From a virus, in the IMG/VR virus record IMGVR_UViG_3300028706_000024, positions 1 to 33,619 of that record: 33,619 bases of DNA; one strand, given 5' to 3'. Every line of letters begins with the position of its first letter. The first letter of the stretch is position 1. This document shows, one piece after another, positions 15,937-21,936 of the stretch. A model generated the notes under the pieces. It had not been told where the DNA came from, ran no database searches, and saw only the letters and a program-made list of their open reading frames with translations. A program made the translations under genes and the position numbers.

Positions 15937-15966
15937 TAGGGTGGCAAGAGAGAGCAAACCACCCTA
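15937..15966. terminator. Hairpin at convergent junction (terminator candidate)
   Basis: TAGGGTGG (15937-15944) pairs perfectly with CCACCCTA (15959-15966) around a 14-base loop. It begins just after the stop of the last rightward gene. On the minus strand the stem is followed by TTTAAT, a weak T-run; on the plus strand no T-run follows. It is placed to separate the two converging transcripts. Confidence 0.5.
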
Positions 15967-15996
15967 CCAAATCATTAACTCTCGCTAATGACTTTA

Positions 15997-16042
15997 TCTA
16001 CTAACAGATAAACAAAGGAGCAATCCAACTTTCGTTAGTAGA
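15997..16042. repeat. 9-bp inverted repeat in convergent junction
   Basis: TCTACTAAC (15997-16005) is exactly inverted as GTTAGTAGA (16034-16042) with 28 bases between. It ends just before the stop of the leftward gene at 16048. It could form a second stem in readthrough RNA from either side or be a protein site. Between 15967 and 16047 nothing else coding is seen. Confidence 0.4.
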
Positions 16043-16047
16043 ATTCA

Positions 16048-16380
16048 TTAAACTTTATTATTCAAAGCTAAATCTCTTTTTAACTCTGATTGTTTTAAAC
16101 TTACATACTTATCTAAATTATTATAATGATAACGACATTTTACTAAATTAATTTCAGCTTCTGCATAAGCATCAACAATTTTTTTATAATCTTCATCTTG
16201 TCTGGCCTTATGTTCAGCTTCAATAACTGTTTTAGAGTCTAGCTTATGTCTTAAAAAACATTTTGAATACATGGCTTTTAATCCCTCGTGTAGAATTATA
16301 GCTTTACCATGTGCTATACTCCATTCGTTAGATGCTTTTTCTAATTCTTCATACGATTTATTACTTAATAGGTTGCTCAT
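16048..16380 (-). CDS. Unknown helical protein, end of leftward block
   Basis: This is a 110-residue, mostly helical and charged protein containing EAEHKARQDEDYKKIVDAYAEAEINLVKCRYHYNNLDKY, split here as a run of heptad-like helices. Similar small helical proteins are often found beside phage recombination genes, and here the nuclease and SSB-tail genes are upstream in the same transcript. AAGGAG lies about 8 bases before the ATG at 16380. The small lipoprotein gene overlaps its start by 20 bases. No biochemical role can be assigned. Confidence 0.6.
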   Translation of the reverse strand: MSNLLSNKSYEELEKASNEWSIAHGKAIILHEGLKAMYSKCFLRHKLDSKTVIEAEHKARQDEDYKKIVDAYAEAEINLVKCRYHYNNLDKYVSLKQSELKRDLALNNKV

Positions 16381-16534
16381 TCTTTTTCTCCTTTAAAATA
16401 TATTTTAGTGTAGTTGTTGTTGGGTCAAAATCTAACTTATCACAAGACATTAAAGTTATTGCTATAACAATAAAAAATATTATAGCAATTATCTTTAAGA
16501 ATCCATTTCGTATTGGGCGACCATATATCATCAT
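16361..16534 (-). CDS. 57-residue lipoprotein
   Basis: This frame reads leftward from the ATG at 16534-16532 to TAA at 16363-16361. A basic start (MMIYGRPIRNGFLK) is followed by a hydrophobic core (IIAIIFFIVIAITL) and LMSC, a lipobox with Cys 31. The mature part would be only 27 residues. It overlaps the upstream gene by ATGA and the downstream gene by 20 bases, the same coupling as its neighbours. A role at the host envelope, for example superinfection exclusion, is inference. Confidence 0.55.
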   Translation of the reverse strand: MMIYGRPIRNGFLKIIAIIFFIVIAITLMSCDKLDFDPTTTTLKYILKEKKNEQPIK

Positions 16535-16749
16535 GGATATAATAACATCTCCTCTGCTTCTTCTTCTAACTGTTTTATTTGTTGTTTTAAATGTTTATTT
16601 TCTAATTCGTATTTTTCAGCTAAATTTCTTTGTTGTTTAACTTCCATATACAAGCATTGTATTTCCTCTAACTTAATAGCGAAATCTTTTTTTAATTTAT
16701 AGAGATCGCTAACAAGATTATAATGAGTATCGCTAACTTTATCGATCAT
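16531..16749 (-). CDS. Small coiled-coil protein
   Basis: This is a 72-residue protein, nearly all helix with heptad spacing (VSDLYKLKKDFAIKLEEI, ENKHLKQQIKQLEEEAEEM). No membrane segment or motif is seen. It lies between the SSB-tail gene and the small lipoprotein gene on the same strand, with 2 bases and 4 overlapping bases respectively. It may be an oligomerisation or accessory protein for the recombination genes. A hydrophobic plus-strand ORF over this region (16332-16640) is a shadow. Confidence 0.55.
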   Translation of the reverse strand: MIDKVSDTHYNLVSDLYKLKKDFAIKLEEIQCLYMEVKQQRNLAEKYELENKHLKQQIKQLEEEAEEMLLYP

Positions 16750-16751
16750 AA

Positions 16752-17213
16752 TTAAAATGGAATCTCATCATCCATATCAGACATATTATTAACAGGAACA
16801 GCATTATCTGGTGCAGAGGGTTGAGCCTGTGTCATTGGTTGTGGTGTGTACTGTGGAATAGATTGACCAACAGTTTTCATTCCATCTACATTGGCACTAG
16901 GTTTGTAAGGTTTAATCATAATATAACTTAACTTCATTTGCGTATCTCCTTTATCGTATGGTTTTGGAGTTTCTATCATTTGAGTTTTAGCATACCATTT
17001 AGGCGTATGACCTTGTTTGGCAAAGTTTTGAACTCCCTCTGTCATATACCATTCATTAAATTGTGATAGTTTATATTTTTTTTTTGTTAAGCTACAAGTA
17101 AATAGACTTTCAGCATTTGCCTTAAATTCATATTTAGGCGATTTATTGCCTGTCGGATTTAAGTATAAATCTAAGGCACAGTAATCATTATTTGATTTAT
17201 TTTGTTGATACAT
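16752..17213 (-). CDS. Single-strand DNA-binding protein-like, SSB acidic tip
   Basis: This is a 153-residue protein. The first 105 residues form a mixed domain (CALDLYLNPTGNKSPKYEFKA, WYAKTQMIETPKPYDKG) followed by a Pro/Gln-rich linker (QSIPQYTPQPMTQAQPSAP) and the tip DMDDEIPF. This tip is almost the same as that of bacterial SSB (DDDIPF), which recruits repair and replication proteins. The OB fold itself is not obvious by eye. GGA before the ATG supports the start. It is overlapped by the nuclease gene, which suggests a paired recombination role. Confidence 0.68.
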   Translation of the reverse strand: MYQQNKSNNDYCALDLYLNPTGNKSPKYEFKANAESLFTCSLTKKKYKLSQFNEWYMTEGVQNFAKQGHTPKWYAKTQMIETPKPYDKGDTQMKLSYIMIKPYKPSANVDGMKTVGQSIPQYTPQPMTQAQPSAPDNAVPVNNMSDMDDEIPF

Positions 17214-17973
17214 TTTTTTTTCCTTTTTTTAGTTTGTTATAATTGCGTACTGACTCGTTAAACAACAACTCGGACTTATGACAACTTAATAATCCAAGAA
17301 ATGCTTTTAAGTGTTCCTTTTTGTATAAGACGTGTCTAGCTTCAAAATCTCCACTATCTTTTGGGAGTCTAACTATATACATCTTATTGATTTTCTTTCC
17401 TGTTTGTTCTTCATAGGCCAACTTATATCCATGTAGTTGATGAACCATATTTAGAAACAAACCTTTTGAAGTTTTTATATCTATAAGCCATAGGTTATTC
17501 TGTGAGTCTTTAGCAATTAAATCTAAAGTTCCACAAAACCCACGTTCAGAATATAAAACCTTTTCAGACTCAACAACTTTTAACTTATGTTTAGTCCAAA
17601 ACCTTTTAAACTTTTCAAAGCAACTTAATATAACAGGGTCGCTTGGGTCAGTAAATTTTTCTCCTTTAAGCCACATCTCACAAAACTTATGAACCATAGA
17701 GCCTATATTTAAAATATTATCTCCTGACTTTCTTGCATTAGATTTAGCATTAGTAACTATTTTTTGTATTTGATCTATTGGAATACCTGATCTTTCCATT
17801 TCAGTTTTAATAGCATTAACTTGTTGGCTAATCTTCCAATTCTCTAATGCTGGACTTGCTAACTTTCCAAGTAGTGTACTCATTCCAACTACATAATCGT
17901 TGTTATGTATATAGACGTGCTTTTCTTCATTAAACTCAATCGTATGACCATGTTCTAGCTTATGAATTGCCAT
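17197..17973 (-). CDS. PD-(D/E)XK exonuclease (RecB/Cas4-like)
   Basis: The ATG at 17973 gives 258 residues and has GGGAGAG at the right distance; a longer frame to 18018 has no ribosome site. The nuclease core is visible: H95 in GSMVHKFCEMW, D151 in CGTLDLIAK, D165-x-K167 in LWLIDIKTSK, and Q179/Y183 in HQLHGYKLAYEE. Family members digest DNA ends during recombination or replication. With the SSB-tail protein downstream it probably forms a two-gene recombination unit; no annealing protein is recognised. Confidence 0.8.
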   Translation of the reverse strand: MAIHKLEHGHTIEFNEEKHVYIHNNDYVVGMSTLLGKLASPALENWKISQQVNAIKTEMERSGIPIDQIQKIVTNAKSNARKSGDNILNIGSMVHKFCEMWLKGEKFTDPSDPVILSCFEKFKRFWTKHKLKVVESEKVLYSERGFCGTLDLIAKDSQNNLWLIDIKTSKGLFLNMVHQLHGYKLAYEEQTGKKINKMYIVRLPKDSGDFEARHVLYKKEHLKAFLGLLSCHKSELLFNESVRNYNKLKKGKKNVSTK

Positions 17974-18136
17974 TATTCTCTCCCTTATATTGTTGTTTGT
18001 TTTTAGCTTTTGAAACACACACCCTATTATATTCTTCTATAAAGTGTTCTGTTTTAAAATGATTTTTCTTAATTATTCTATTCATGGCTTTGATACGTTT
18101 ATCTTGCCACAAAGTCTTGCTTGATCTGATATACAT
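17960..18136 (-). CDS. 58-residue basic protein between regulator and nuclease
   Basis: AAGGAGAGAG lies just before the ATG at 18136, one of the best ribosome sites in the block. The frame runs to TAA at 17962-17960, overlapping the regulator by 38 bases and the nuclease by 14. The protein is basic and polar (WQDKRIKAMNRIIKKNHFK), with one Cys. No family is recognised. The overlaps at both ends suggest coupled translation of regulator, this protein and nuclease. Confidence 0.55.
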   Translation of the reverse strand: MYIRSSKTLWQDKRIKAMNRIIKKNHFKTEHFIEEYNRVCVSKAKNKQQYKGENNGNS

Positions 18137-18473
18137 TCTCTCTCCTTTTTAAAAATGTTAATTGCTTATCTTCTAATGGCTTAATAAAAAAGTCAACTGA
18201 TACATCTAAATATTCACATAATTTCATCATTATATTTATAGATATAGCATTTTGTCCTCTCTCATATTTCTGTATTTGTTGGAACGTAACATTTACAGCT
18301 TTGGCCACTCTTGATTGGGTTCTACCTCTCATCAATCTAATCTTTCTTAATTGTAACCCTATAATACAAGTTGCTATTTTAAGATTATCTTTTTCACTAA
18401 CATTCCATTGTAGTGATAGTTCCTCGATTGATTTATTTACTTCTTCTATTGTTGTATTAGTTCTTCTGTGCAT
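18099..18473 (-). CDS. XRE-family transcriptional regulator
   Basis: The ATG at 18473 gives 124 residues; AGGA is six bases upstream and this start leaves the lipoprotein stop at 18496 clear. A GTG at 18509 would overlap it. Residues 43-95 form a Cro/C1-type helix-turn-helix (LRKIRLMRGRTQSRVAKAV, then VTFQQIQKYERGQNAI), the FQQIQKYERG form being typical of alphaproteobacterial proteins. It has no peptidase domain for self-cleavage. It may control the divergent region near 19.75 kb or act in lysogeny, though no integrase is seen. Confidence 0.8.
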   Translation of the reverse strand: MHRRTNTTIEEVNKSIEELSLQWNVSEKDNLKIATCIIGLQLRKIRLMRGRTQSRVAKAVNVTFQQIQKYERGQNAISINIMMKLCEYLDVSVDFFIKPLEDKQLTFLKRRENVYQIKQDFVAR

Positions 18474-18495
18474 TGGTATTCCTATTTGGTTATTA

Positions 18496-18774
18496 TTAGT
18501 TAAGTACACTATGACCTCTCTTTGTTAAACATTTTCTAGTAATAGACTCGTATTTTGTGTCCATAGTTGGGCTTAAAGACCAATAAACAATATTGCCAAC
18601 AAAAGTAGTATTTTCTTTTGCAAGTGTTTTACAATGTTGAGTATCGTTAGTTATTTCTCTAGCCTGATCTGTGTTAAAAGTTCCTGACCTACCACTCGTA
18701 TCTATTAAGGGTTTATACGCACACGCAGATAATAGGGTGCAAGAGATCGCTAGGGTAAGTATCATTTTTTTCAT
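18496..18774 (-). CDS. Small lipoprotein
   Basis: This is a 92-residue protein with a lipoprotein signal: MKKMILTLAISCTLLSAC, lipobox LSAC with Cys 18. The mature 75 residues start AYKPLIDTSGRSGTFNTDQAR and have further Cys at about 48 and 82, which may pair in the periplasm. Aspartate is not at position +2, so transport to the outer membrane is expected by the E. coli rule. Phage lipoproteins expressed early often block reinfection; that role is inference. GAGAGGAT lies before the ATG. Confidence 0.72.
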   Translation of the reverse strand: MKKMILTLAISCTLLSACAYKPLIDTSGRSGTFNTDQAREITNDTQHCKTLAKENTTFVGNIVYWSLSPTMDTKYESITRKCLTKRGHSVLN

Positions 18775-18816
18775 ATCTTTTTTATCCTCTCTCGTTATAA
18801 AGTTACTTGATGGTAT

Positions 18817-19122
18817 TTAATTTGATGTAGTTTCCAAGCTGTAACTTTTTTCTTTTCCTTTAGTGCTAACAGTTTCTGCAACAAATCCTTTTCTTTCGTT
18901 ATGAACTTGTCGTACTGCATTTGCAACTTTGGAAGTTTCTTGTCCATTTGCTTTTTCCTTTAGTTGACTCACTTGATTTAACAAATGAGTATCTACAGGG
19001 TTAATCATCTTCATCTCGTCCTGTAAATTTTGTAACTCCTCTAATGTAGTTTGAGGATTAAGTATTCTTTGTAGTTTTTTTTGTATCTCTTTAGTAAAGT
19101 TTGAGTTAGTTGGTATTCTCAT
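18817..19122 (-). CDS. Unknown helical protein
   Basis: This is a 101-residue, polar protein that is helical in its first 70 residues (FTKEIQKKLQRILNPQTTLEELQNLQDEM). No motif is recognised. GGAG lies before the ATG at 19122, which overlaps the stop of the upstream gene by one base. It could be an early host-directed protein, like others in this block. Nothing in the sequence decides. Confidence 0.6.
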   Translation of the reverse strand: MRIPTNSNFTKEIQKKLQRILNPQTTLEELQNLQDEMKMINPVDTHLLNQVSQLKEKANGQETSKVANAVRQVHNERKGFVAETVSTKGKEKSYSLETTSN

Positions 19123-19382
19123 TAATACTCCTCTCTATAAAAATCTTCTTGATTTTCTGATTTTATTCCATGAATATTTGATTGATATAAAATATATTGA
19201 TTATCATCAAAATTTTCATAGTGGTGTTTTGCATCTATTAAGGCAGTTTTTTTTGTATAAACTCCCTCATCAAAAGTAATTAACATTGAAGATGCTTCAT
19301 TATTAATTATACCTTTTTTAATATCTTTAGGTAATTGGTTAAAAGATAAATTTTCTTTAATAACTTTTATAACTTCTTTCAT
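19122..19382 (-). CDS. Unknown small protein
   Basis: The ATG at 19382 with GGAG seven bases upstream gives 86 residues starting MKEVIKVIKENLSFNQL; a longer frame to 19523 crosses the peptide gene at 19382-19477 and lacks a ribosome site. The protein is mixed-charge with an acidic end and no membrane segment. No family is recognised. Its start overlaps the stop of the membrane peptide (TAATG), so it is coupled to it. Confidence 0.58.
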   Translation of the reverse strand: MKEVIKVIKENLSFNQLPKDIKKGIINNEASSMLITFDEGVYTKKTALIDAKHHYENFDDNQYILYQSNIHGIKSENQEDFYREEY

Positions 19383-19477
19383 TATATACTCCAAACGTGT
19401 AAGCAACCTAACATGATTGCAGTTAAACTTAATACTGAAAAAGTAAAACCTAAAGTGTAGTATGCTATTTTTTTCAT
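19382..19477 (-). CDS. 31-residue membrane or lipo-peptide
   Basis: AAGGAGAG precedes the ATG at 19477 by eight bases. The peptide starts MKKIAYYTLGFTFSVLSLTA, continues IMLGCLHVWSI and ends at 19382 overlapping the next start. MLGC is a weak lipobox (Met at -3), so it is either a very short lipoprotein or a membrane peptide. Both ends are coupled to neighbours by TAATG, which supports translation. Confidence 0.5.
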   Translation of the reverse strand: MKKIAYYTLGFTFSVLSLTAIMLGCLHVWSI

Positions 19478-19707
19478 TATTTACTCTCCTTAAATTTAAA
19501 CTTAGATGTTCTATAAAAATCAATCATAAAATATTTATTATTTTTAGAAAGATAATCACATACATCATCAGGGTGTGTATTTAGATTTGAATTAATAAAT
19601 TTTCTAAAAGCAGAATCTTGTACAAAACTTCCATAAAGTACATTTTTTGCAATTTCAAAATTTAAACTAATCGCATCAAATAATTTACTTATTCCTATTT
19701 TTTTCAT
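19477..19707 (-). CDS. First gene of leftward block, unknown
   Basis: The ATG at 19707 with AAGGAGAG upstream gives 76 residues starting MKKIGISKLFDAISLNFEI; a frame from 19749 would lack a ribosome site. It contains HPDDVCDYLSKNNKYFM and a Lys-rich end. No family is recognised. As the first gene after the leftward promoter region it would be the earliest made, a position often held by host-takeover or regulatory proteins. Confidence 0.58.
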   Translation of the reverse strand: MKKIGISKLFDAISLNFEIAKNVLYGSFVQDSAFRKFINSNLNTHPDDVCDYLSKNNKYFMIDFYRTSKFKFKESK

Positions 19708-19771
19708 TATGCTCTCTCCTTGTTTGTTGTTAGTTAATTTATTTAACATACGAATAATCTATAAAAATAGG

Positions 19772-19784
19772 TTGCATTATGCAA
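19772..19784. promoter_or_regulatory. Palindrome, candidate operator
   Basis: TTGCAT-T-ATGCAA is a perfect 13-bp inverted repeat between the first leftward gene and the rightward leader. It is followed at 19785-19790 by TAGCTA, also self-complementary. The location, downstream of a leftward promoter candidate, suits a dimeric repressor such as the XRE protein of this genome. No second copy was noticed. Confidence 0.42.
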
Positions 19785-19803
19785 TAGCTAATTTATCGCA
19801 TAA

Positions 19804-19831
19804 AATATAGCTTTTTTAACTATTTTAACAA
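19804..19831 (-). promoter_or_regulatory. Candidate leftward early promoter
   Basis: Read on the minus strand, TTGTTA (19831-19826) and TATATT (19809-19804) are 16 bases apart, matching four and five of six consensus sigma-70 positions. Transcription would start near 19797 and run through the palindrome into the leftward block. In such AT-rich DNA promoter-like matches are common, so the support is modest. Confidence 0.35.
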
Positions 19832-19846
19832 CTTGTGTTTTAATTC

Positions 19847-19873
19847 TTGCAATTTAAACAAATCAAATATAAA
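19847..19873 (+). promoter_or_regulatory. Candidate rightward promoter
   Basis: TTGCAA (19847-19852) and TATAAA (19868-19873) are 15 bases apart, slightly short for sigma-70. A start near 19880 would place the hairpin-rich leader 19926-20016 at the front of the transcript that begins with the gene at 20023. Weak on its own; the divergent layout is the main argument. Confidence 0.27.
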
Positions 19874-19925
19874 AAACGAATCAATTAAAGATATGATTAT
19901 AAATAAAAAATATGTTAGAGAGAAT

Positions 19926-20016
19926 TATCCGAAAGGATATAAGTATTTATTTTCATATCATATACTTAATCGTGTTGGGTTGGCCTCTCTCTCCGACCCA
20001 GCACCTACAAGAGAGA
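19926..20016 (+). ncRNA. Structured leader with three hairpins
   Basis: Three stems follow one another: TATCC-GAAA-GGATA (19926-19939), AAGTAT/ATACTT (19941-19967), and a 12-bp stem GTGTTGGGTTGG (19972-19983) with CCGACCCAGCAC (19993-20004), two pairs being G-U. Its loop CCTCTCTCT can pair with AGAGAGA at 20010-20016, the ribosome site of the gene at 20023. This suggests RNA-based control of the rightward genes. A weak 49-codon frame (from 19893) crosses it. The stretch 19708-19925 otherwise holds only the promoter-like sites. Confidence 0.5.
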
Positions 20017-20022
20017 TAAAAA

Positions 20023-20478
20023 ATGAAAATATACTTAAATGATATGGCACAAAAAATGCTATTTGATTATTTAACAGGAGTTGATTGGCAAATAGATTTA
20101 TGTGAAATTGACCCTAACGATAAATCAGAAAATCCAAAATATATTTTACTTCCAGAAAAAGAACAGAATAGAATACATGATAAAGTTCTTGATTGGATTG
20201 CTGATTACAAAAAAAAATATAATGGCAAATATTCTGAAATAGATTTAGATAAAGAAGTAAATCATTATTTAAACATAGATTCAGAAAATCAAATATCTTT
20301 AATAGATAGTGAAGTTTTAGACCCAGCAAATGATGTTGAAGATATGTTTGAAGCATATATGTCAAGTAATGGTAGAGAGTATGATAGAGTTAAGAAAGAT
20401 AAAAAAAATCTCTATGACCAATATGTATTAGCTAAAAAACAATTAAGTAAATTAATTAAATTAACGGAGAACAAATGA
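20023..20478 (+). CDS. Unknown acidic protein, first rightward gene
   Basis: This is a 151-residue protein, helical and acidic, with KEQNRIHDKVLDWIADYKKK near the middle, an acidic stretch (SLIDSEVLDPANDVEDM) and a Lys-rich helical C-terminus. No family is recognised. GAGAGAT lies seven bases before the ATG. It opens the rightward DNA-metabolism genes and overlaps the next gene by ATGA. A replication or regulatory role would fit the place, but there is no motif for it. Confidence 0.6.
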   Translation: MKIYLNDMAQKMLFDYLTGVDWQIDLCEIDPNDKSENPKYILLPEKEQNRIHDKVLDWIADYKKKYNGKYSEIDLDKEVNHYLNIDSENQISLIDSEVLDPANDVEDMFEAYMSSNGREYDRVKKDKKNLYDQYVLAKKQLSKLIKLTENK

Positions 20479-20771
20479 AACAGTTAGATATATTTGATAC
20501 TGATTATAAATCGCACAACTATACCGATACTAGCAAATCTGCCTATAACAAACAAAAGCCAAAATTAAAGACTAAAAGAGAGCAAGTCTATGATCTTATA
20601 AAACTTAACGCATTAACTAATTATGAAATATCAGATGAGTTAGATATGCCTTTAAGTTCTGTTTGTGGTAGGGTTCACGAACTACAAGAATTAAACTTAA
20701 TAGAAAATTCTGGTAAGACTAGAAAAACTAAATATGGAAAACAAGCAATCGTATGGCAAAGAAGAAAGTAG
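20475..20771 (+). CDS. Winged-helix DNA-binding protein
   Basis: This is a 98-residue protein. After a polar N-terminus, residues about 34-95 form a winged helix: REQVYDLIKLNALTNYEISDELDMPLSSVCGRVHELQEL, given in parts, then a wing (LIENSGKTRKTKYGKQAIVW). The L-P-x-S-S-V-x-x-R-V recognition helix is common in phage replication-region regulators. It starts on the stop of the previous gene (ATGA) and overlaps the nuclease gene by 19 bases. It could be a regulator or part of an origin-binding set. Confidence 0.68.
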   Translation: MKQLDIFDTDYKSHNYTDTSKSAYNKQKPKLKTKREQVYDLIKLNALTNYEISDELDMPLSSVCGRVHELQELNLIENSGKTRKTKYGKQAIVWQRRK

Positions 20772-21082
20772 CGACAAGGCTCGAAAGAGAGCATTTAAAC
20801 AAGGTTGCTAGTTTAGGGTGTCTTGTATGTCAAAGACCAGCTAACGTACATCACATCAGGCCGATAGGCTTGGGAATGGGTATGAGATCGAGCCACTACC
20901 AAACAATTCCTCTTTGCAGAGAACATCATCAAGGACAATTCAGTATTCACAACTGTAAGCAAGAGTTTGAAGCTATGTATGGTACAGAACACGAAATGTT
21001 ACAAAAAACTTTAAAAGAGATTGAAAATATAGAAGAAGCTAATAATTTTTTTAACTATAACAATGGAGAGAACAATGGCTGA
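20753..21082 (+). CDS. HNH-type nuclease, Ref/DUF968-like
   Basis: This is a 109-residue protein with a zinc/HNH layout: C23-x2-C26 in LGCLVCQRP, H33-H34 in VHHIRP, H48 in RSSHYQTIPLC, C55, H58-H59 in REHHQG and H66 in SIHN, then FEAMYGTEHEML. This order is that of the phage P1 Ref protein, a RecA-dependent nuclease, and of DUF968/HNHc_6 proteins (family knowledge). A role in recombination or processing of replicating DNA is probable. It overlaps the preceding winged-helix gene. Confidence 0.78.
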   Translation: MAKKKVATRLEREHLNKVASLGCLVCQRPANVHHIRPIGLGMGMRSSHYQTIPLCREHHQGQFSIHNCKQEFEAMYGTEHEMLQKTLKEIENIEEANNFFNYNNGENNG

Positions 21083-21230
21083 AATGAGAGATGAGCATTT
21101 TGAGGTTGTATCTAGTAATAAAGCTAGAGAATATGAGAAACAAAAAAAGACCACAAATATAATTAAGACTCTATTAAATAGATATTCAAAAAAACAATTA
21201 ATCGAGATGATCGAGAAAGAGAGTGAGTAA
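21075..21230 (+). CDS. 51-residue helical protein
   Basis: GGAGAG at 21065-21070 is well spaced for the ATG at 21075, and the TAA overlaps the ATG of the next gene (TAATG). The protein is charged and helical (NIIKTLLNRYSKKQLIEMI). No family is recognised. It overlaps the end of the nuclease gene by eight bases. The coupling at both ends supports it as a real gene. Confidence 0.58.
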   Translation: MAEMRDEHFEVVSSNKAREYEKQKKTTNIIKTLLNRYSKKQLIEMIEKESE

Positions 21231-21805
21231 TGGCTAAAAAGAGAGGTTATTTTATTTTATATAGGGATATATATTCTAGCCCTGTATTTAAAAACTTATT
21301 ACAGGCGAGTTGTTGGATATATTTTATATCATCTGCATCACATAGAGATGTTACTCTAAAATTTTTAGACTCAGATGTTTTTATAAAACGAGGCGAGGCC
21401 ATTATGCCTTTAAGGGTTACAGCTAAAAGATTTGGTATGACATATTCTGAAATGAGGTCTTTCATACTACGGCTTGTGCGTAGGAAAATGATAAGCACTA
21501 GAACGACCCAGCTACAGCCCAGCAACAACCACCCTAGCCGAAAAGTATCGATTATTAACCTTATAAATTACGACTTATATCAGTATGTAGATTCAGAAAA
21601 ACCACCTACAGCCCACCTATCGCAACAAGTGTCAATACACAGTATCAATACACATATATCAAATGGTAAGTCTAGCAAAGATAAGGTTGTGAATAATGGG
21701 TATAAAAATATTGGAGATTGGGGAGAGTATAATATTCTGCAAAAAGGCCAAAAAAAATACTTAAAACATAAATGGAAAGATGAGCCTATTAAAGATTATC
21801 AATGA
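21230..21805 (+). CDS. Replication initiator-like protein, winged helix
   Basis: This is a 191-residue protein. The N-terminal part (about 1-105) opens RGYFILYRDIYSSPVFKN and includes WIYFISSASHRDV, IKRGEAIMPLRVTAKRFGM and EMRSFILRLVRRKMI, the layout of DnaD/O-type replication proteins of phages. The C-terminal half is polar and probably flexible, with a Trp-rich end (WGEYNIL). It may bind the phage origin and load host helicase; that function is inferred. No helicase or polymerase gene is present to assist it. Confidence 0.6.
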   Translation: MAKKRGYFILYRDIYSSPVFKNLLQASCWIYFISSASHRDVTLKFLDSDVFIKRGEAIMPLRVTAKRFGMTYSEMRSFILRLVRRKMISTRTTQLQPSNNHPSRKVSIINLINYDLYQYVDSEKPPTAHLSQQVSIHSINTHISNGKSSKDKVVNNGYKNIGDWGEYNILQKGQKKYLKHKWKDEPIKDYQ

Positions 21806-21936
21806 TTGGTTTATTAAGAATTTTTAAGTATGTAAGAAAAAGATTGATTAATCTCTCTATTGAAAATAAAAGGTTAAAGATGCAACTTGAATTTTATAAG
21901 GCCATAGTAGAAAGCGATAATAATAAAAAGCACTAA
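21802..21936 (+). CDS. 44-residue helical protein
   Basis: The ATG at 21802 overlaps the previous stop (ATGA) and the TAA is followed at once by the next ATG at 21937. The protein is basic and helical (LLRIFKYVRKRLINLSIENK then LKMQLEFYKAIV), consistent with a short coiled coil. No family is recognised. Exact fit between two genes is the main support. Confidence 0.5.
   Translation: MIGLLRIFKYVRKRLINLSIENKRLKMQLEFYKAIVESDNNKKH

Noticed and set aside
16332-16640. Hydrophobic 102-codon plus-strand frame
   Set aside because: It lies across three leftward genes that have ribosome sites and coupling; its hydrophobic look comes from reading Lys/Glu/Asn codons in reverse.
18301-18528. Plus-strand frame over the XRE gene
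   Set aside because: Shadow of a clear helix-turn-helix gene; no ribosome site.
19833-20042. 69-codon plus-strand frame (or 49 codons from 19893)
   Set aside because: TTG start without ribosome site, and the frame runs through three RNA stems and the next gene's ribosome site. Kept only as an alternative to the leader.
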